Positions 1 to 10,450 of a DNA stretch of 64,000 nucleotides are shown here, one piece after another. The stretch comes from Hofstenia miamia (lineage: Eukaryota; Xenacoelomorpha; Acoela; Hofsteniidae): the NCBI GenBank assembly GCA_900660155.1, contig CABFPE010000476.1:385692-449691 (forward strand), given 5' to 3'. How positions within the stretch are numbered: position 1 is the stretch's first letter; every line of letters starts with the position of its first letter. A model generated the notes under the pieces. It searched no databases and had not been told where the DNA came from. It was given only the letters and a program-made list of their open reading frames with translations. The translations under genes and the position numbers were made by a program.

Positions 1-1293
1 TATTATTGTCTAACATGTATTCATTGTTCAGCAGTGTTTGTGTTATCGTGTGTGGGCCAGACCATACTGTTTTCAACTTCCGGACTTGGTTTGTGTCGAC
101 GAGTTTAATCAGTGTGAATGCATATACTTTATCACCTACCTTATGTGCGTGACCATAAATTTTTTGTTATAGTTGTGTTGTTGTCTTACTGCTGACTTCT
201 TAATGTTGTGACACATCATTTCGTGGATTCCCATGATCTGATTCCTTAGTTGTTGTATGTATGCATTGTCCAACTTACTGCTGTAATTGGTATACTGCAT
301 CAATAGTGGGGTTGTTGCCTCTCTTTCAAACATGGCTTTGAGAGGTGATACTCCAGTAGTTGCATGTACCGAGGTATTGTAATAATATTCAATCATTTCT
401 ATGACCACTCTCCATTTATTTCCTCCTATTCATGTTGTCGCCACCCTGATCAGCTTAATCAATGTTTGGTTAAGTCACTCCACTGCTCTGTTTGCCTGAG
501 GATGATATGTGGTTGTGCATTCACTAGCAATTTCTAATAATTTTGCCATTTCTTGAAATAATCCACTCTTGAACTGTGGCCCTTTGTCTGTTTTAATTGT
601 CTCCATCAGTCCCAGTTTCAATATCCATTCTTTTAGAACTAGCTCAGCTGTAGTTTCTGCTGTGGTGTTCTGCATTGGGACCATCCTTGCGTATTTGGTG
701 AAGTTGTCCACCATAACTAATAAGTACTGATAGCCTTTGGAATCTTTTGATAACATTTTGAGATTGATGTGAACTATCTCATTGGGTTGTGTCATGATGA
801 TTTTTTCCAGTGGTGCTTGCTGTGTTGGGAAATGCTGTTTATTATTTAGGAGGCATGTGGTGCATTTGTTAATGATGTCTTCCACGACTTTCCTGACAGC
901 TGTTGTTATTAAACAGGCGTTAAATGTTTTCTCTGTCTGTGTTATTCCTAAATGGCCCTTCTCGTGGATCTTACATATTAGTTCCCTCTTGAAATAGTCC
1001 GGTATTGCAATTTGATTGTTTCCAGCTTCGACATATAGCAGTCCATTCTTGTTGGTCTTCCACTTGTAACATTTGTAGTACCCTGCCGTTATCTTGGATA
1101 ATGTTGTTTGTGGTTCTTTAAGTTTCTTGATGATCTCACTTAGGATTATGTCATCTTTTTGTTTGTCCACTATCTCCTGTTCTGTTATTTCCTCTCTTAT
1201 TAGTATTGGTAGCACTGCTTGACCCTTTTTATCAACATTTATTTCCGGTAGTCCCTCATATTCAGTGTGAGGCAGGAACTGAAATTGCTTCAT
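1..1293 (-). pseudogene. Integrase of element 1, decayed
   Basis: The integrase inserted retroelement cDNA into the genome. Read in minus frame, the zinc-binding part shows HEKGH, then CTTC about 30 residues on (H-x3-H...C-x2-C). The core follows with MVDNFTKYA, TDKGPQF and YHPQANRAVE, then YNTSVHATTGVSPLKAMF. The first catalytic Asp is replaced: VHINL (Asn codon at 763-765) where relatives have Asp. TGA stops lie at 430-432 and 475-477 in the same frame, both inside conserved sequence, so the two open pieces (136-408 and 475-1293) were one protein. Below position 136 the frame shifts and the C-terminal domain with a GPHTI motif continues to the window edge. It is joined in frame to RNase H upstream. 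Confidence 0.9.
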
Positions 1294-2835
1294 TTCTCCA
1301 TCAGTCTTTGTTGCATCTCTTTGGTACTCTGGGAGTGATGTCCAGAAGTCTGCCTTGTTATGTAATGTGCCTTTTCTGTGTTTGATTGTAAATGTGAATT
1401 CATTTAGATACTCAATCCACCAAGAAACTATACTGGATTTGTCTCCTGAAAACTTCTTTAGCCAGGCCAGAACGCTGTTGTCTGTTCATACTCTGAATTC
1501 CCTTCCTATGAGGAAGTGTTGAAACTTTTTAATACTTTCAATCAGCACGAGCAGTTCAACCTTAGTGGAGCCGTAGTTTTCTTTGCTGGCCAGTAGCTTG
1601 TGACTGAAAAACTGGAGGGGCACTTCTTTTCCATTTCTCATTTGGCCCAATGTTGCTCCAATTGCCACCTTGCTTGCATTGCAGTCCAATATAAACTGTT
1701 TGTTGTAATCAAGTGTATTGAGGGAAGGTAATTCTGCAAACTCTTCCTTGATGTTGTCAAGTTCCTCTTGTTCTTTCCATGTCCATACAAATGGAACTGC
1801 CTTCCTCATCAATTGAGTCATTTTTGCTGTTTTTCCAGCAATGTTTGGGATAAAGGTTCCATAATAATTGAAAAATCCCATGATTCTCTGGATATATTTT
1901 TTGTTGTTTGGCTTCTTAATTTTCCGGATCATTTCTCGGGCATTATCCTTCATACAGATCCTTCCTTTTTCTATTGTTCTTCTGAGGAAGACTATTTTCT
2001 CCTTGAGGATGTCACATTTATTTCCATTAATCCGGAGTCCCGCGTTCTCTAAAATTGTTAGTGTTCTTTCCAATTTCTCCAGGTGTTCTAGGACTGTATC
2101 ACTTGTGACTATGATGTCGTCTATATAGGCATCAACTCCTTCTTTCATTCAATGTGTCTTGTTCTTGAGTACCTTTGTTATATATCTCTGGAACGTTGCT
2201 GGTGTGTTGCAGAGTCCAAACACCATATAAATCCATTTGTATAGTCCATATGGAGTTATGAATGCTGTCTTCTCTATGTCCTCCTCCTTTATTTTCACTT
2301 GCCAATAGGCTTTGCATAGATCTAGTGTTGTGAAATATTTATGTTTGCTGGCTTCATAGAGCATGTCCTCTATTTGCAGTAAGGGGTATGAATCTTTCTT
2401 TGTTACTTCATTGAGTTTGCGGAAATCAATGCATAGGCGGTACTTGTTTCCTTGCTTTATGAACACAGTTGGTGCTACATATGGGCTTTCGCTTGGTCAA
2501 ATGATCTTATTGTTTATTAGTTCTTCTAGTATCTGGTTGTATTCTTCCTTTAGCTGCTCAGGTACTCTTCTGACTGGCAGCTTGATCAGTTTATCCGTTG
2601 TTGTTACGATTTTATGTTTCTCGCCTACCACTTGACCAACACTTATCTCCCCGTAATTGAATATACGTTTATGCTTCTCTAAGAGTGTTCTTAATTGCAT
2701 GATATCTCGTTCTTCCAGATGTTGATAGTCTTCATCCATTATCTCCTGTATCCTATGTGTGTCTTCCTCTTCTGCTTTCATCCCAACGCCCTTGAATAAG
2801 CTTTTGGGAGTACTCGCAACTTCGATGGTGTTCAT
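1294..2835 (-). pseudogene. Reverse transcriptase and RNase H of element 1, decayed
   Basis: This segment copied element RNA into DNA and degraded the RNA strand. Visible RT blocks are [55 protein letters not shown] and the catalytic YIDDI, followed by GFFNYYGTFIPNIA of the thumb. RNase H begins with ILDCNASKVAIGATLGQ, carries the later acidic residue in STKVELLVLIES, and continues through TDNSVL. One frame runs throughout, broken by TGA at 1486-1488, 2149-2151 and 2497-2499. Element 2 has Arg codons at the last two of these sites (AGA and CGG), so the stops arose by mutation of Arg codons. The conserved YIDDI is intact. Confidence 0.93.
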
Positions 2836-3370
2836 CCACTCACCCCTGAGTCAGCCATGTGGAGTACTATCCAATTTCCTTTGCAAGTCCTTGAGTCGAC
2901 CATGCAAATTACTTGCTCCATCGTCGTCTTCCATTGCCTTCCAGATGAGTCTGATGTTAGTTCAAATGTATTTTCCATATATTCTTATTTGGGATTTTTT
3001 CAGGTTCACGTTCTGGTTTGTAGTGTTGAGTATTGGTACCCTTCCTTTGCCATTTTTTATTGTACAAACACTAGACAGCATTGAAACTCTTTTGGTGCTG
3101 ATAACTTTATTGTCCTATAGCATTATGTCAGCTGTGATATTTTCTTCTGTCCCAATTGTGTGCATTTTCCATTGATGCGGCTGTAGATGAATGTCTTCTT
3201 GCAGTTAAAACGTGATTGTTTTCTGTTTCTCTTGCTCCTCTTCAATTTCCATTTCCCCCTTTTTTACCTTTATCATCTTGTTCACATAGTTAATGACACA
3301 ACTGTTTTTTGTCAGAAAATCATTTCCCAATATGACTTTGTATGGCAATGCATTATTGTGTGTGTCTACC
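2836..3370 (-). pseudogene. Protease C-terminal part and protease-RT linker of element 1
   Basis: The same minus-strand frame as RT continues upstream through this stretch. It holds the end of the protease (LPYKVILGNDFLTKNSCVI) and a charged linker. The frame is broken by TGA at 2851-2853 and 2962-2964 and by TAA at 3205-3207, where element 2 has Glu (GAA). The TGA at 2851 is also present in element 2. The protease part is interrupted at a single N at 3371 and resumes at 4009, where the last 60 bases are repeated. The break is therefore probably in the assembly and not in the genome. Confidence 0.75.
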
Positions 3371-4008
3371 NCTCCAATTGCCACCTTGCTTGCATTGCAG
3401 TCCAATATAAACTGTTTGTTGTAATCAAGTGTATTGAGGGAAGGTAATTCTGCAAACTCTTCCTTGATGTTGTCAAGTTCCTCTTGTTCTTCCCATGTCC
3501 ATATGAATGGAACCGCTTTCCTCATTAATTGAGTCATCTTCGCCGTCTTTCCAGCTATGTTCAGGATGAATGTTCCATAATAATTGAAAAATCCCATGAT
3601 TCTCTGGATATATTTTTTGTTGTTTGGCTTCTTAATTTTCCGGATCATTTCTCGGGCATTATCCTTCATACAGATCCTTCCTTTTTCTATTGTTCTTCTG
3701 AGGAAGACTATTTTCTCCTTGAGGATGTCACATTTATTTCCATTAATCCGGAGTCCCGCGTTCTCTAAAATTGTTAGTGTTCTTTCCAATTTCTCCAGGT
3801 GTTCTAGGACTGTATCACTTGTGACTATGATGTCGTCTATATAGGCATCAACTCCTTCTTTCATTCAATGTGTCTTGTTCTTGAGTACCTTTGTTATATA
3901 TCTCTGGAACGTTGCTGGTGTGTTGCAGAGTCCAAACACCATATAAATCCATTTGTATAGTCCATATGGAGTTATGAATGCTGTCTTCTCTATGTCCTCC
4001 TCCTTTAN
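3371..4008. repeat. Duplicated RT/RNase H block between two single Ns, probable assembly artefact
   Basis: Bases 3372-4007 repeat about 1657-2290. The part from about 3590 is identical by eye and the part before it has scattered differences (for example FIPN versus FILN in translation). The 60 bases before the first N (3311-3370) recur immediately after the second N (4009 onward). Removing the block restores a continuous protease reading frame. A chimeric open frame covering 3205-3864 exists only because of this join. The scattered mismatches suggest the filler came from another copy of the same element. Confidence 0.85.
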
Positions 4009-4364
4009 TTTGTCAGAAAATCATTTCCCAATATGACTTTGTATGGCAATGCATTATTGTGTGTGTCTACCACCACCAAAGGTTGTTTGAACATTGTGAT
4101 CACAATTCTCATTTGTTCAACATCTATCATTCCCTTTGTGTCGATATAATCCCCTGACGCATTAATTAGCCTCTTGTTGCAATTCTTCATGTCTTCTTGT
4201 TGAAATCCAAATTTTGTAGCACATTCATCAGTGATTATAGATGTTGCTGCTCCAGTGTTGATTGTCACTTTTGTCATTACTCCATTAATGGCTATTGTTA
4301 TCGTGTTAATCATGTTGAGGTTTGCTAGGATCATTATTGCTGCACGGTTGGTATGAGTCAGCAC
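4009..4364 (-). pseudogene. Retropepsin-like aspartic protease of element 1
   Basis: The protease matured the Gag-Pol polyprotein. The open stretch of 119 residues contains NTITIAINGVMTKVTINTG, AATSIITDECATKFGF, then INASGDYIDTKG and the conserved LPYKVILGNDFLT near the end. Retropepsins use D-T/S-G; here the codon at 4257-4259 is AAC, giving N-T-G-A. Element 2 has the same substitution, whereas element 4 keeps D-T-G-A-S. The preceding codon is ATC, so an original ATC-GAC would have held a CpG, and its loss gives ATC-AAC. It lies between the gag zinc knuckle and RT, as expected. Confidence 0.85.
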
Positions 4365-4369
4365 TCGAC

Positions 4370-4558
4370 TTAGTTTTCTGACTCCTCATCAGTTGGTGTT
4401 GCTTCGTCTATTTTATCTTCTGTTTGTAATATATCCTCCTCATCATAGTATGCCTCTTTGTCACCAATGACATTTATCTGTTTTGGGCAGTCTGGTTTTT
4501 TATGTCCTTTCTGTCCACAGCCGTAGCATTTAACGTCCTTCTCTTTTAATTTCCGCAT
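4370..4558 (-). pseudogene. Gag nucleocapsid zinc knuckle of element 1
   Basis: The 62-residue open stretch contains CYGCGQKGHKKPDC, a complete CCHC knuckle (C-x2-C-x4-H-x4-C) that binds packaged RNA in retroelement Gag proteins. An acidic tail follows (YYDEEDILQTEDK). It is out of frame with both the protease on its 3' side and the capsid-like part on its 5' side, so the original gag frame is broken here. Element 2 carries the same segment with the knuckle's second half deleted. Confidence 0.88.
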
Positions 4559-5955
4559 TTTTCCATCCTTTCCTTGACTTTTATTACCTTCTCCTGTTTT
4601 ACTTCAGAGTAATTTTTACTGGGGGTGCGTGATTTGAAGTTGCTTTTCCATGTTGGTGCGTCTCTATACCATGCGGCTTTCTCATATATCCAAGCATTGT
4701 TCTCGATTGTGGCTTGTATGTCAACAGCCTTCCTGATCATCTGTTCTAGTTTGTTGTCGATGTCACATTTGATTTCAAATTGTGTTTTGATGCTCTCTGG
4801 CATACCTTTGCATATATGCAAGAATAAATTGTATTTCAAGTAAGTGTTTCCCCTAGAACTGAGCATTAGGAGTTGCTCCACTGGTTCTTGAAACTTTCAT
4901 TTTTTTAATAGTTAATGAAGTCTCCTATCAATAGTTGATAGTCCCTTTTTGTCTCTGCATCCAGTAACAAATAGTGTTGAGATGCTGCTCTGGTTAGGTA
5001 TAGTGGAAGTCTCGCCACTGCTGGTTGTTGGCTCACTTTCCTCTCCACCATTGTCAATTCAAACATTTGGAGCCACTTGGCGAATGTGGGATTATAACCA
5101 TCTACTATCCCGTTGAACTTGGGTAGTGTTGCTTTGCATGGAATTTTATCGTTGGCTATTACTTGCAGTAAAATCGAATTCTCATATTTTGGTTTCCTAT
5201 GATTGGTTCATATGTCCTCCTCCTGCAGTTGTGTGGTCACTGCCTTTTTAATTTCATTTATTATTTTCTGTTTTTCATCCCCAGAGTCTTTGTCTGATTC
5301 TTCAAATGCTACTTCCTTTTGACTCAACCTGTGTGTTGCCAGTAGTTCTCTGTCTTTTCTAGCTTGGAATTCAATTTCGTGAGATCGCATATAATTTCTG
5401 CTCTCCTCCTCCATTAAACGTAACAGTCTCAATTTATCTTTAAGTTGTTCTAACTCTCCTGCTTGTAAATCATTGTCTTCAATAAGCTGTCTGTTTGTTC
5501 TTTCTAGTTCCTGGTTTCTTTGTTGCCATCACTGGTTTTCTTCTAGAAACTTTTTGTTGGACTCTGACAATTGGTGAGTCAAGGTTTTGATTTTGTTTTG
5601 AAATAACTGATTTTGTTCTTCTAATCGCATTTCCATATTTACTCTGATTTTGCTCAGTATTGATTCATTTTAGCGTTCCATTTCTTTGACCTTCTCAATC
5701 AATTGTTCTACTTGCTCCCTTAAGGTTTCCTTGTTCTCCTGACTCTTTCTTAGCAGTACCATTATATCTAGTGGGTTTGTATCTGTGGGGTTCGTCTCTG
5801 GGGGTGAACTAAAAGATTGTAGTTCTGTGCTGTGGCATCTGTTACTGAATTTTCACCAAAATACGGCAATGATCAAATAGTCCTGGGGGTTACTGCTTTC
5901 ATTGCAGTTTTCTTTGCGCTTCCTTTTCTGGTTTTTGTCATTTTTCTTTTGGTTC
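4546..5955 (-). pseudogene. Gag N-terminal and capsid-like region of element 1
   Basis: Gag forms the particle that packages element RNA. An ATG at 5955 opens a lysine-rich N-terminus. A long coiled coil follows (LTHQLSESNKKFLEENQ, ERTNRQLIEDNDLQAGELEQ, about 5400-5680), then a linker and a capsid-like part around 4870-5130 (KATLPKFNGIVDGYNPTFAK, ASQHYLLLDAETKRDYQLL). The longest open pieces are 5208-5432 and 4546-4881. Frameshifts and stops interrupt it, including TGA at about 5528 where element 2 has a Gln codon. The start is inferred from the first ATG after the primer-binding site, and the exact start is uncertain. Confidence 0.75.
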
Positions 5956-6151
5956 ATTGTGGCTTTCTCATCTCCAAAGTGCAATTCCAGGATCTCTGTT
6001 AAGTGCATTTGTTAGGCTTGGGGTATCTCTTTGCCTCTCATTAGTAGTTGGTTTGTGTAACAGTTTGTTGCTTTCATACTTTCACTCATAGCATATGATG
6101 TCGTTTTGCGGTTGATTTAGTTGAATGTTTCTTCTTGTGGTTTGCTATTTT
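5956..6151 (-). other. Untranslated leader of element 1 between gag and primer-binding site
   Basis: This stretch lies between the first gag ATG and the primer-binding site. No open frame or recognised motif is visible. Its place is that of a retroelement leader with packaging signals, but no such signal can be recognised. Confidence 0.5.
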
Positions 6152-6169
6152 TGGCTGTCACAGTCGCCA
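6152..6169 (-). promoter_or_regulatory. Primer-binding site of element 1
   Basis: On the minus strand TGGCGACTGTGACAGCCA follows the LTR end (...TTACA) directly. LTR retrotransposons place a tRNA-complementary site beginning TGG immediately after the 5' LTR. Element 2 has the matching TGGTGACCGTGACAGCC in the same place, and element 3 a related TGGTGACC. The tRNA used was not identified. Confidence 0.8.
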
Positions 6170-7288
6170 TGTAACATCCTGTACCAGGCTTTATCACTGT
6201 TGATTCATTGTTACCTCGTAACATTGACTGTGTTATTGCGGGTAAGGATTTACTTTGTGTTACTGCTTGTCTAGTTTCTTCTATCACATTACATAATCAT
6301 AAATAACTATTCACTATTTAGGTGACAAAACAATGTGGTAATCTCTGCATCAATCTTTCAGTGGGCATCTGCCCGAAGCAGATCTCCACATCCAACTTTA
6401 CCATTCCATACACTGCTTGAGTGCCACTTCTCAGCTCAATCAAGATAGCTTATGTGTACCCTACATTAGCTTGGTGCTCACTCAAGGCATAACACAACTC
6501 GACTTAATCTCTATTGTGTGAAAGTGTTTTATCTACTTGCAACTGCAAACTGTCACTAGTTGTTCATTTAATATTGTATGTAGCCATTATCAAAATATAT
6601 TGGCTTTGTTAAATAGATATCAAGCAACTTCCTAACCTACATTTACAATTACTACATGTAAAGTCATTATCAGTTGATTATCAGTCATTAATTTGGATCT
6701 AGAATAATAATAATATAATTCCTAGAGTTCAGTCATCCAACCATTTGTAGACAATTAATTTATCTAATACATGTAGTTTGAAATGCTAGTCAGCTAATTG
6801 AGAGAAAACCCCTATACCTAACTTAAGTGCACTTTTGTGATGTGGCACAGAGACCCTTGAATTGTTCCCTGTGATGGATCCAGACCACTACTAAACACCG
6901 CTCGATTAGCTCAACATTGTATTAAGTAATCAAACCGTTAATAAGAGGAAAAATAATAAGAATTCTAAGTAAAATTCTTTATCAACTCTTACAATAGTTT
7001 TAATTGTATTTATAGTAATTTAAAAAGAAGTACCTGTCAATTCAAATTTAAATGTCTGCCAAGATGGTGGCTAAAAATAATGTAAGCGACAATTTGTCAA
7101 AAATGTTTTATCAACAGATACAATTATCTCTTTTTTGACACATGGTATTTTCTTGGTTGCAATATTCAAATCAAACTGAAATGATCACACTTGATTTAAT
7201 CATAATATTTTTTAATCACTTTCTTTTCAATCTTAGTATCTTCTGTGACATTTGCAGCTTATTTCTGTTTTATTTGGATGATGCTACA
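6170..7288 (-). repeat. 5' LTR of element 1
   Basis: The repeat runs from TGTAACATCC (plus strand) to GGATGATGCTACA, so it has TG...CA ends with a short TGTA/TACA inverted repeat. It is matched along its whole length by 10633-11736: both contain the TGGATCCAGACCACT block, the AAGATGG(T/C)GGCTAAAAATAA block and the same ends. It carries the element's promoter by family rule; no start site is marked with confidence. Its right edge abuts element 2 pol sequence without a gap. Confidence 0.88.
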
Positions 7289-7312
7289 CTCCATTCTATG
7301 TGTCTTGTTTGT

Positions 7313-7930
7313 TCAGCAATTTTTTAATATATCCCACTGGAAGGTTGCTGGTGCACTACACAGTCCAAATGCCATATGTATCCATTCATATAGCCCATAG
7401 GGGGTTATGAATGCTGTCTTCTCAATATTGTTCTCTTCCATCTTTACCTGCCAATAACCTTTGCATAAATCTAGTGTTGTAAAATATCTATGCTTACTAG
7501 CTTCATAGAGCATGCCTTCTATCTGTGGTAGAGGATATGAATCCTTTTTTGTCACCTTGTTTAATTTGTGAAAATCTATGCATAGGTGATACTTGTCTCC
7601 CTGCTTTATGAATAGTGTTGGTGTGGCATATGGGCTCTCACTTGGGCGGATGATTTTGTTGTCAATTAGTTCCTCCAGTGTGTGATTGTATTCATCTTTC
7701 ATCTGTTTGGGTACCCTTCTGACTGGTAGCTTAATCTGTTTGTCTGTTGTTGTAACTATTCTATGTATTTTGCCTACTTCTTGCCCCATGCTTATTTCTC
7801 CATAGTTGAATATATGTTTGTGTTTCTCCAACAATTCCCTTAATTGAATGATCTCCTGTTCTTCCAAGTGTGGGTAGTCTTCAATGTTTATTTCCAGTGT
7901 TCTATATATGTCTTCCTCTTCTGCTTTCAT
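7313..7930 (-). pseudogene. Reverse transcriptase N-terminal half of element 2
   Basis: The 205-residue open frame begins in the charged linker (MKAEEEDIYRT) and covers VRRVPKQMKDEYNHTLEELI, RPSESPYATPTLFIKQGDKY, CIDFHKLNKVTKKDSYPLPQ, FTTLDLCKGYWQVKMEE and YEWIHMAFGLCSAPATFQW. The catalytic YxDD block is lost because the frame shifts near 7340 and the element ends at 7289. It is the most intact RT piece in the window, with no internal stop, and shows Arg (CGG) at I-I-R-P-S where element 1 has TGA. Confidence 0.9.
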
Positions 7931-8235
7931 CCCTATGCCCTTGGGTCAGCCTTTGGGAGTACTTGGAATTTGATGGTGTTTGGCCACTCACCCATGAGTC
8001 AGCCATGTGGTGTACTATCTGTTCTCATTTGCAAGTCCTTGAATTGACCATGCAAATTACTTGCTCCATTGTCATCTCCAATTACCTTCCAGATGAGTCT
8101 GATATCTGATTTGATATACTTCCCATATATACTTATTTGTGATTTCTTTAGATTGACATTCCAATTTGTAGCTTTGAGGATTGGTATTCTTCACTTTCCA
8201 TGCTTGACTGTGCAGACAGTAGACAGCATTGATAC
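7931..8235 (-). pseudogene. Protease-RT linker of element 2, frame-broken
   Basis: Alignment with element 1 can be followed through DLQ, DSTPHG and GEW, but a frameshift lies near 7945 and a TGA follows STPHG, exactly as in element 1. No independent gene is seen. Confidence 0.6.
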
Positions 8236-8811
8236 TCATTTGGTGTTGATGCCATTGTTGTCATATAGCATTATATCAGCTGTTATTGCATCCTCTATTT
8301 CAATTGTGTGCATCTTCCATTGGTGCAGCTGTAAGTGGATGTCTTCCTGTAATTCAAATGTAATCATTTTTTGCTTTCCTTGCTCTTCTTTGATCTCCAT
8401 TTCTTCCTCTCTCACCTTTATGGTTCTGTTGGCATAATTTATGACACATCCATTTTTTATCAAAAATTCATCACATAGGATAACTTTGTATGGTAACAGA
8501 TTGTTATGTGTGTCCACCACTACCAGAGACTGTTCAAATGTTGTGTTAGCAAATCTCATTTGTACTGCATTTATTATTCCTTTTGTATCAATATATTCTC
8601 CTGATGTATTAATTAGTCTCTTGTTGCAGCTGTTCAGATCTTTCCATTTAAACCCTAGCTTTGAAGCACATTCATCAGTAATTATCAATGTTGCTGCTCC
8701 AGTGTTGATTGTTGCTTTAGTCATTACTCCATTGATTGCTATCATTATTGTATTTATTGTATCAAGATTCGTCAGGATCATTATTGATGCACAGTTTTTG
8801 AGAGTTGGCAC
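8236..8811 (-). pseudogene. Retropepsin-like protease of element 2
   Basis: The 191-residue open frame contains DTINTIMIAINGVMTKATIN, TGAATLIITDECASKLGFKW, LINTSGEYIDTKGIIN, then NLLPYKVILCDEFLIKNGCV. As in element 1 the catalytic triplet reads N-T-G-A (AAC at 8703-8705) after ATC. In the later LPYKVILG(N/R)DFL motif the Gly-Asn/Arg-Asp is Cys-Asp here. It lies between gag and RT. It would be inactive as a D-T-G protease unless the Asn is an error shared by both copies. Confidence 0.87.
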
Positions 8812-8859
8812 TCTACCTAGTTTTAAGACTCCTCATTGGTTTGGAAGACTTTGTCCATT

Positions 8860-10450
8860 TTGTCCTCTGTTTGCAGTACGTCTTCCTCATCATAGTATGC
8901 TTCTTCATCTCTGATTACATTTTTTGCGGCTTTTTGTCCACAGCCATAACACTTGACGTTTTTCTCTTTCACCTTTCTGGTTTTTCCGTCTTTTCCTTTT
9001 ACATTTATGATTTTTTTCAGTTTAATTTCATTATAGTTATTATTTGGGATGCATGGTTTGAGGTTACTCCTCCATGTAGGCCCATCTCTGTGCCATGCAG
9101 CCTTTTCATATATTCATGCATTATTCTCAATGGTTGCTTGTATGTCAACTGTCTTTCTAATCATTCTTTCAAGTTGGTCATCTACATTGCATTTGATCTC
9201 AAACTGAGTCCCAATGCTTCCAGGCATTCCTTTGCAGATGTGTGAGAACAGATCATATTTAGAATATCTATTTTATCTTGAACTAAGAATTAGTAGTCAT
9301 TCAACTTGTTGCATGTAATTTCAAATTTCATCAGTTTTTCTCATTTTCATCACATTTAGGATAATTTGGTACTGGTTTTTAAAACTTTCATTTTCATAAT
9401 TGTTTATGAAATCTCCAATTAGTAGTTCATAATTCCTTTTCATTTCTGCATCCAAGAGCAGATAGTGCTGAGAGGCTGCACCTGTTAAATATAAAGGGAG
9501 TCTTGCTGCTGCTGCTGCTGCCTGCTGGCTCACTTTGTGCTCTACCATTTGAACATTTGTAACCATTCAGTGAATGTTGGGTTGTAGCCATCTACCCTTT
9601 CATTGAATTTAGGTAGTGTCACCTTGAATGGTATAGTATCATTAGTTGTTAGTTGTGGTAGAATCAAACTTTCAGACTTGGATTTCTTGTGTTTTTTCAC
9701 TGTTTCATCCTCCTGCAGTTGAATTGTCACTGCTGTTGTGATCTTATTAATAATTTTTTGTTTTTCAGCATCTGAGTCTTTGTCAGATTCCTTGTATGTC
9801 ACTTCTTTGGGAGCCAGTATGTGCAATGCTTGTAACTCACTGTCTTTTCTTGAGTTGAATTCTATTCCATGGGTTTACATATTGCTTGTTTTCTTCTTCT
9901 GTCAACTGTAATAGTCTTAGTTTGTCTTTCAATTGCTTCAGTTCTCCTGCTTGCAGATCATTATCCTCTATTAGCTGTCTGTTTGTCCTTTCCAGTTCCT
10001 GATTCCTTTTCTGCCATTGTTGATTCTGTTCTAAGAATCTTTTGTTGGACTCTGATAGTTGGTGAGTAAGGAGTTTAATCTCATTTTGAAATAGCTTGCT
10101 TTGCTTGTCTAAACACATCTCCTTGTTTAATCTGATTTTGCTCAATATGGTTTGTTTTGTCTTTCCATCTCTTTAAATTTTATACTAAATTGTTCTATTT
10201 CCTGTTTTAGGAGTGCTTCATTTTCCTTGCTCTTTCTCAGCATATCCATTATGTCTGGTGGGTTTGTTTCTAGGGGGGTTCATCTCTGAGGGTGAGTTAA
10301 GAGGTTGCAATTCCTTGTCAGAGGCTGAATTTTCACCAAAGTATGGTGGTGATTGTATTGTTCTTGAGGTTACTTCTTTGGTTGCAGTCTTCTTTGCACT
10401 GCCTTTCTTACTTTTTCATATTTTCTTTCTGGTTTGTAGTTGTCTTCCTT
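8860..10450 (-). pseudogene. Gag of element 2, decayed
   Basis: From the 5' end: a lysine-rich start near 10440, a coiled coil (open frame 9837-10145 with LLTHQLSESNKRFLEQNQQW and LERTNRQLIEDNDLQAGELK), an acidic linker (KEVTYKESDKDSDAEKQKI, 9542-9826), a capsid-like part (LPLYLTGAASQHYLLLDAE, 9321-9566) and a damaged knuckle at about 8920-8965. The knuckle keeps CYGCGQK but has lost the His and last Cys by a deletion, then resumes in EEAYYDEED. Frameshifts separate the pieces. Together with element 1 it shows the original Gag had a long N-terminal coiled coil ahead of the capsid. Confidence 0.8.

Larger units (their letters stand above)
1..7288 (-). mobile_element. Ty3/gypsy-type LTR retrotransposon (element 1), 3' end outside window
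   Basis: Read on the minus strand the order is 5' LTR (6170-7288), primer-binding site, gag with coiled coil and CCHC knuckle, protease, reverse transcriptase, RNase H, integrase. This is the gag-pol order of Ty3/gypsy elements, with integrase last. The window starts inside the integrase C-terminal domain, so the 3' LTR is not visible. Many in-frame stops, mostly TGA, several gag frameshifts and an altered integrase catalytic residue show the copy is dead. A duplicated block at 3371-4008 is probably an assembly artefact. The superfamily call rests on gene order and motifs; a Mag-like clade is only a guess. Confidence 0.9.

Noticed and set aside
2759-3447. Plus-strand open stretches of 75-138 codons across element 1
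   Set aside because: They are antisense to the pol frame, which has clear motifs; their Ser/Phe/Leu-rich composition is a by-product of the opposite strand.
3205-3864. 219-residue minus-strand ORF joining RT/RNase H to protease
   Set aside because: It reads through a single N that marks a misjoined duplicate; the fusion has the wrong domain order.
1-5955. TGA recoded as Trp or Arg as the reason for the TGA stops
   Set aside because: TGA replaces Arg codons seen in element 2, other genes here use TAA and TGA as stops, and normal TGG is used throughout; CpG decay explains it more simply.
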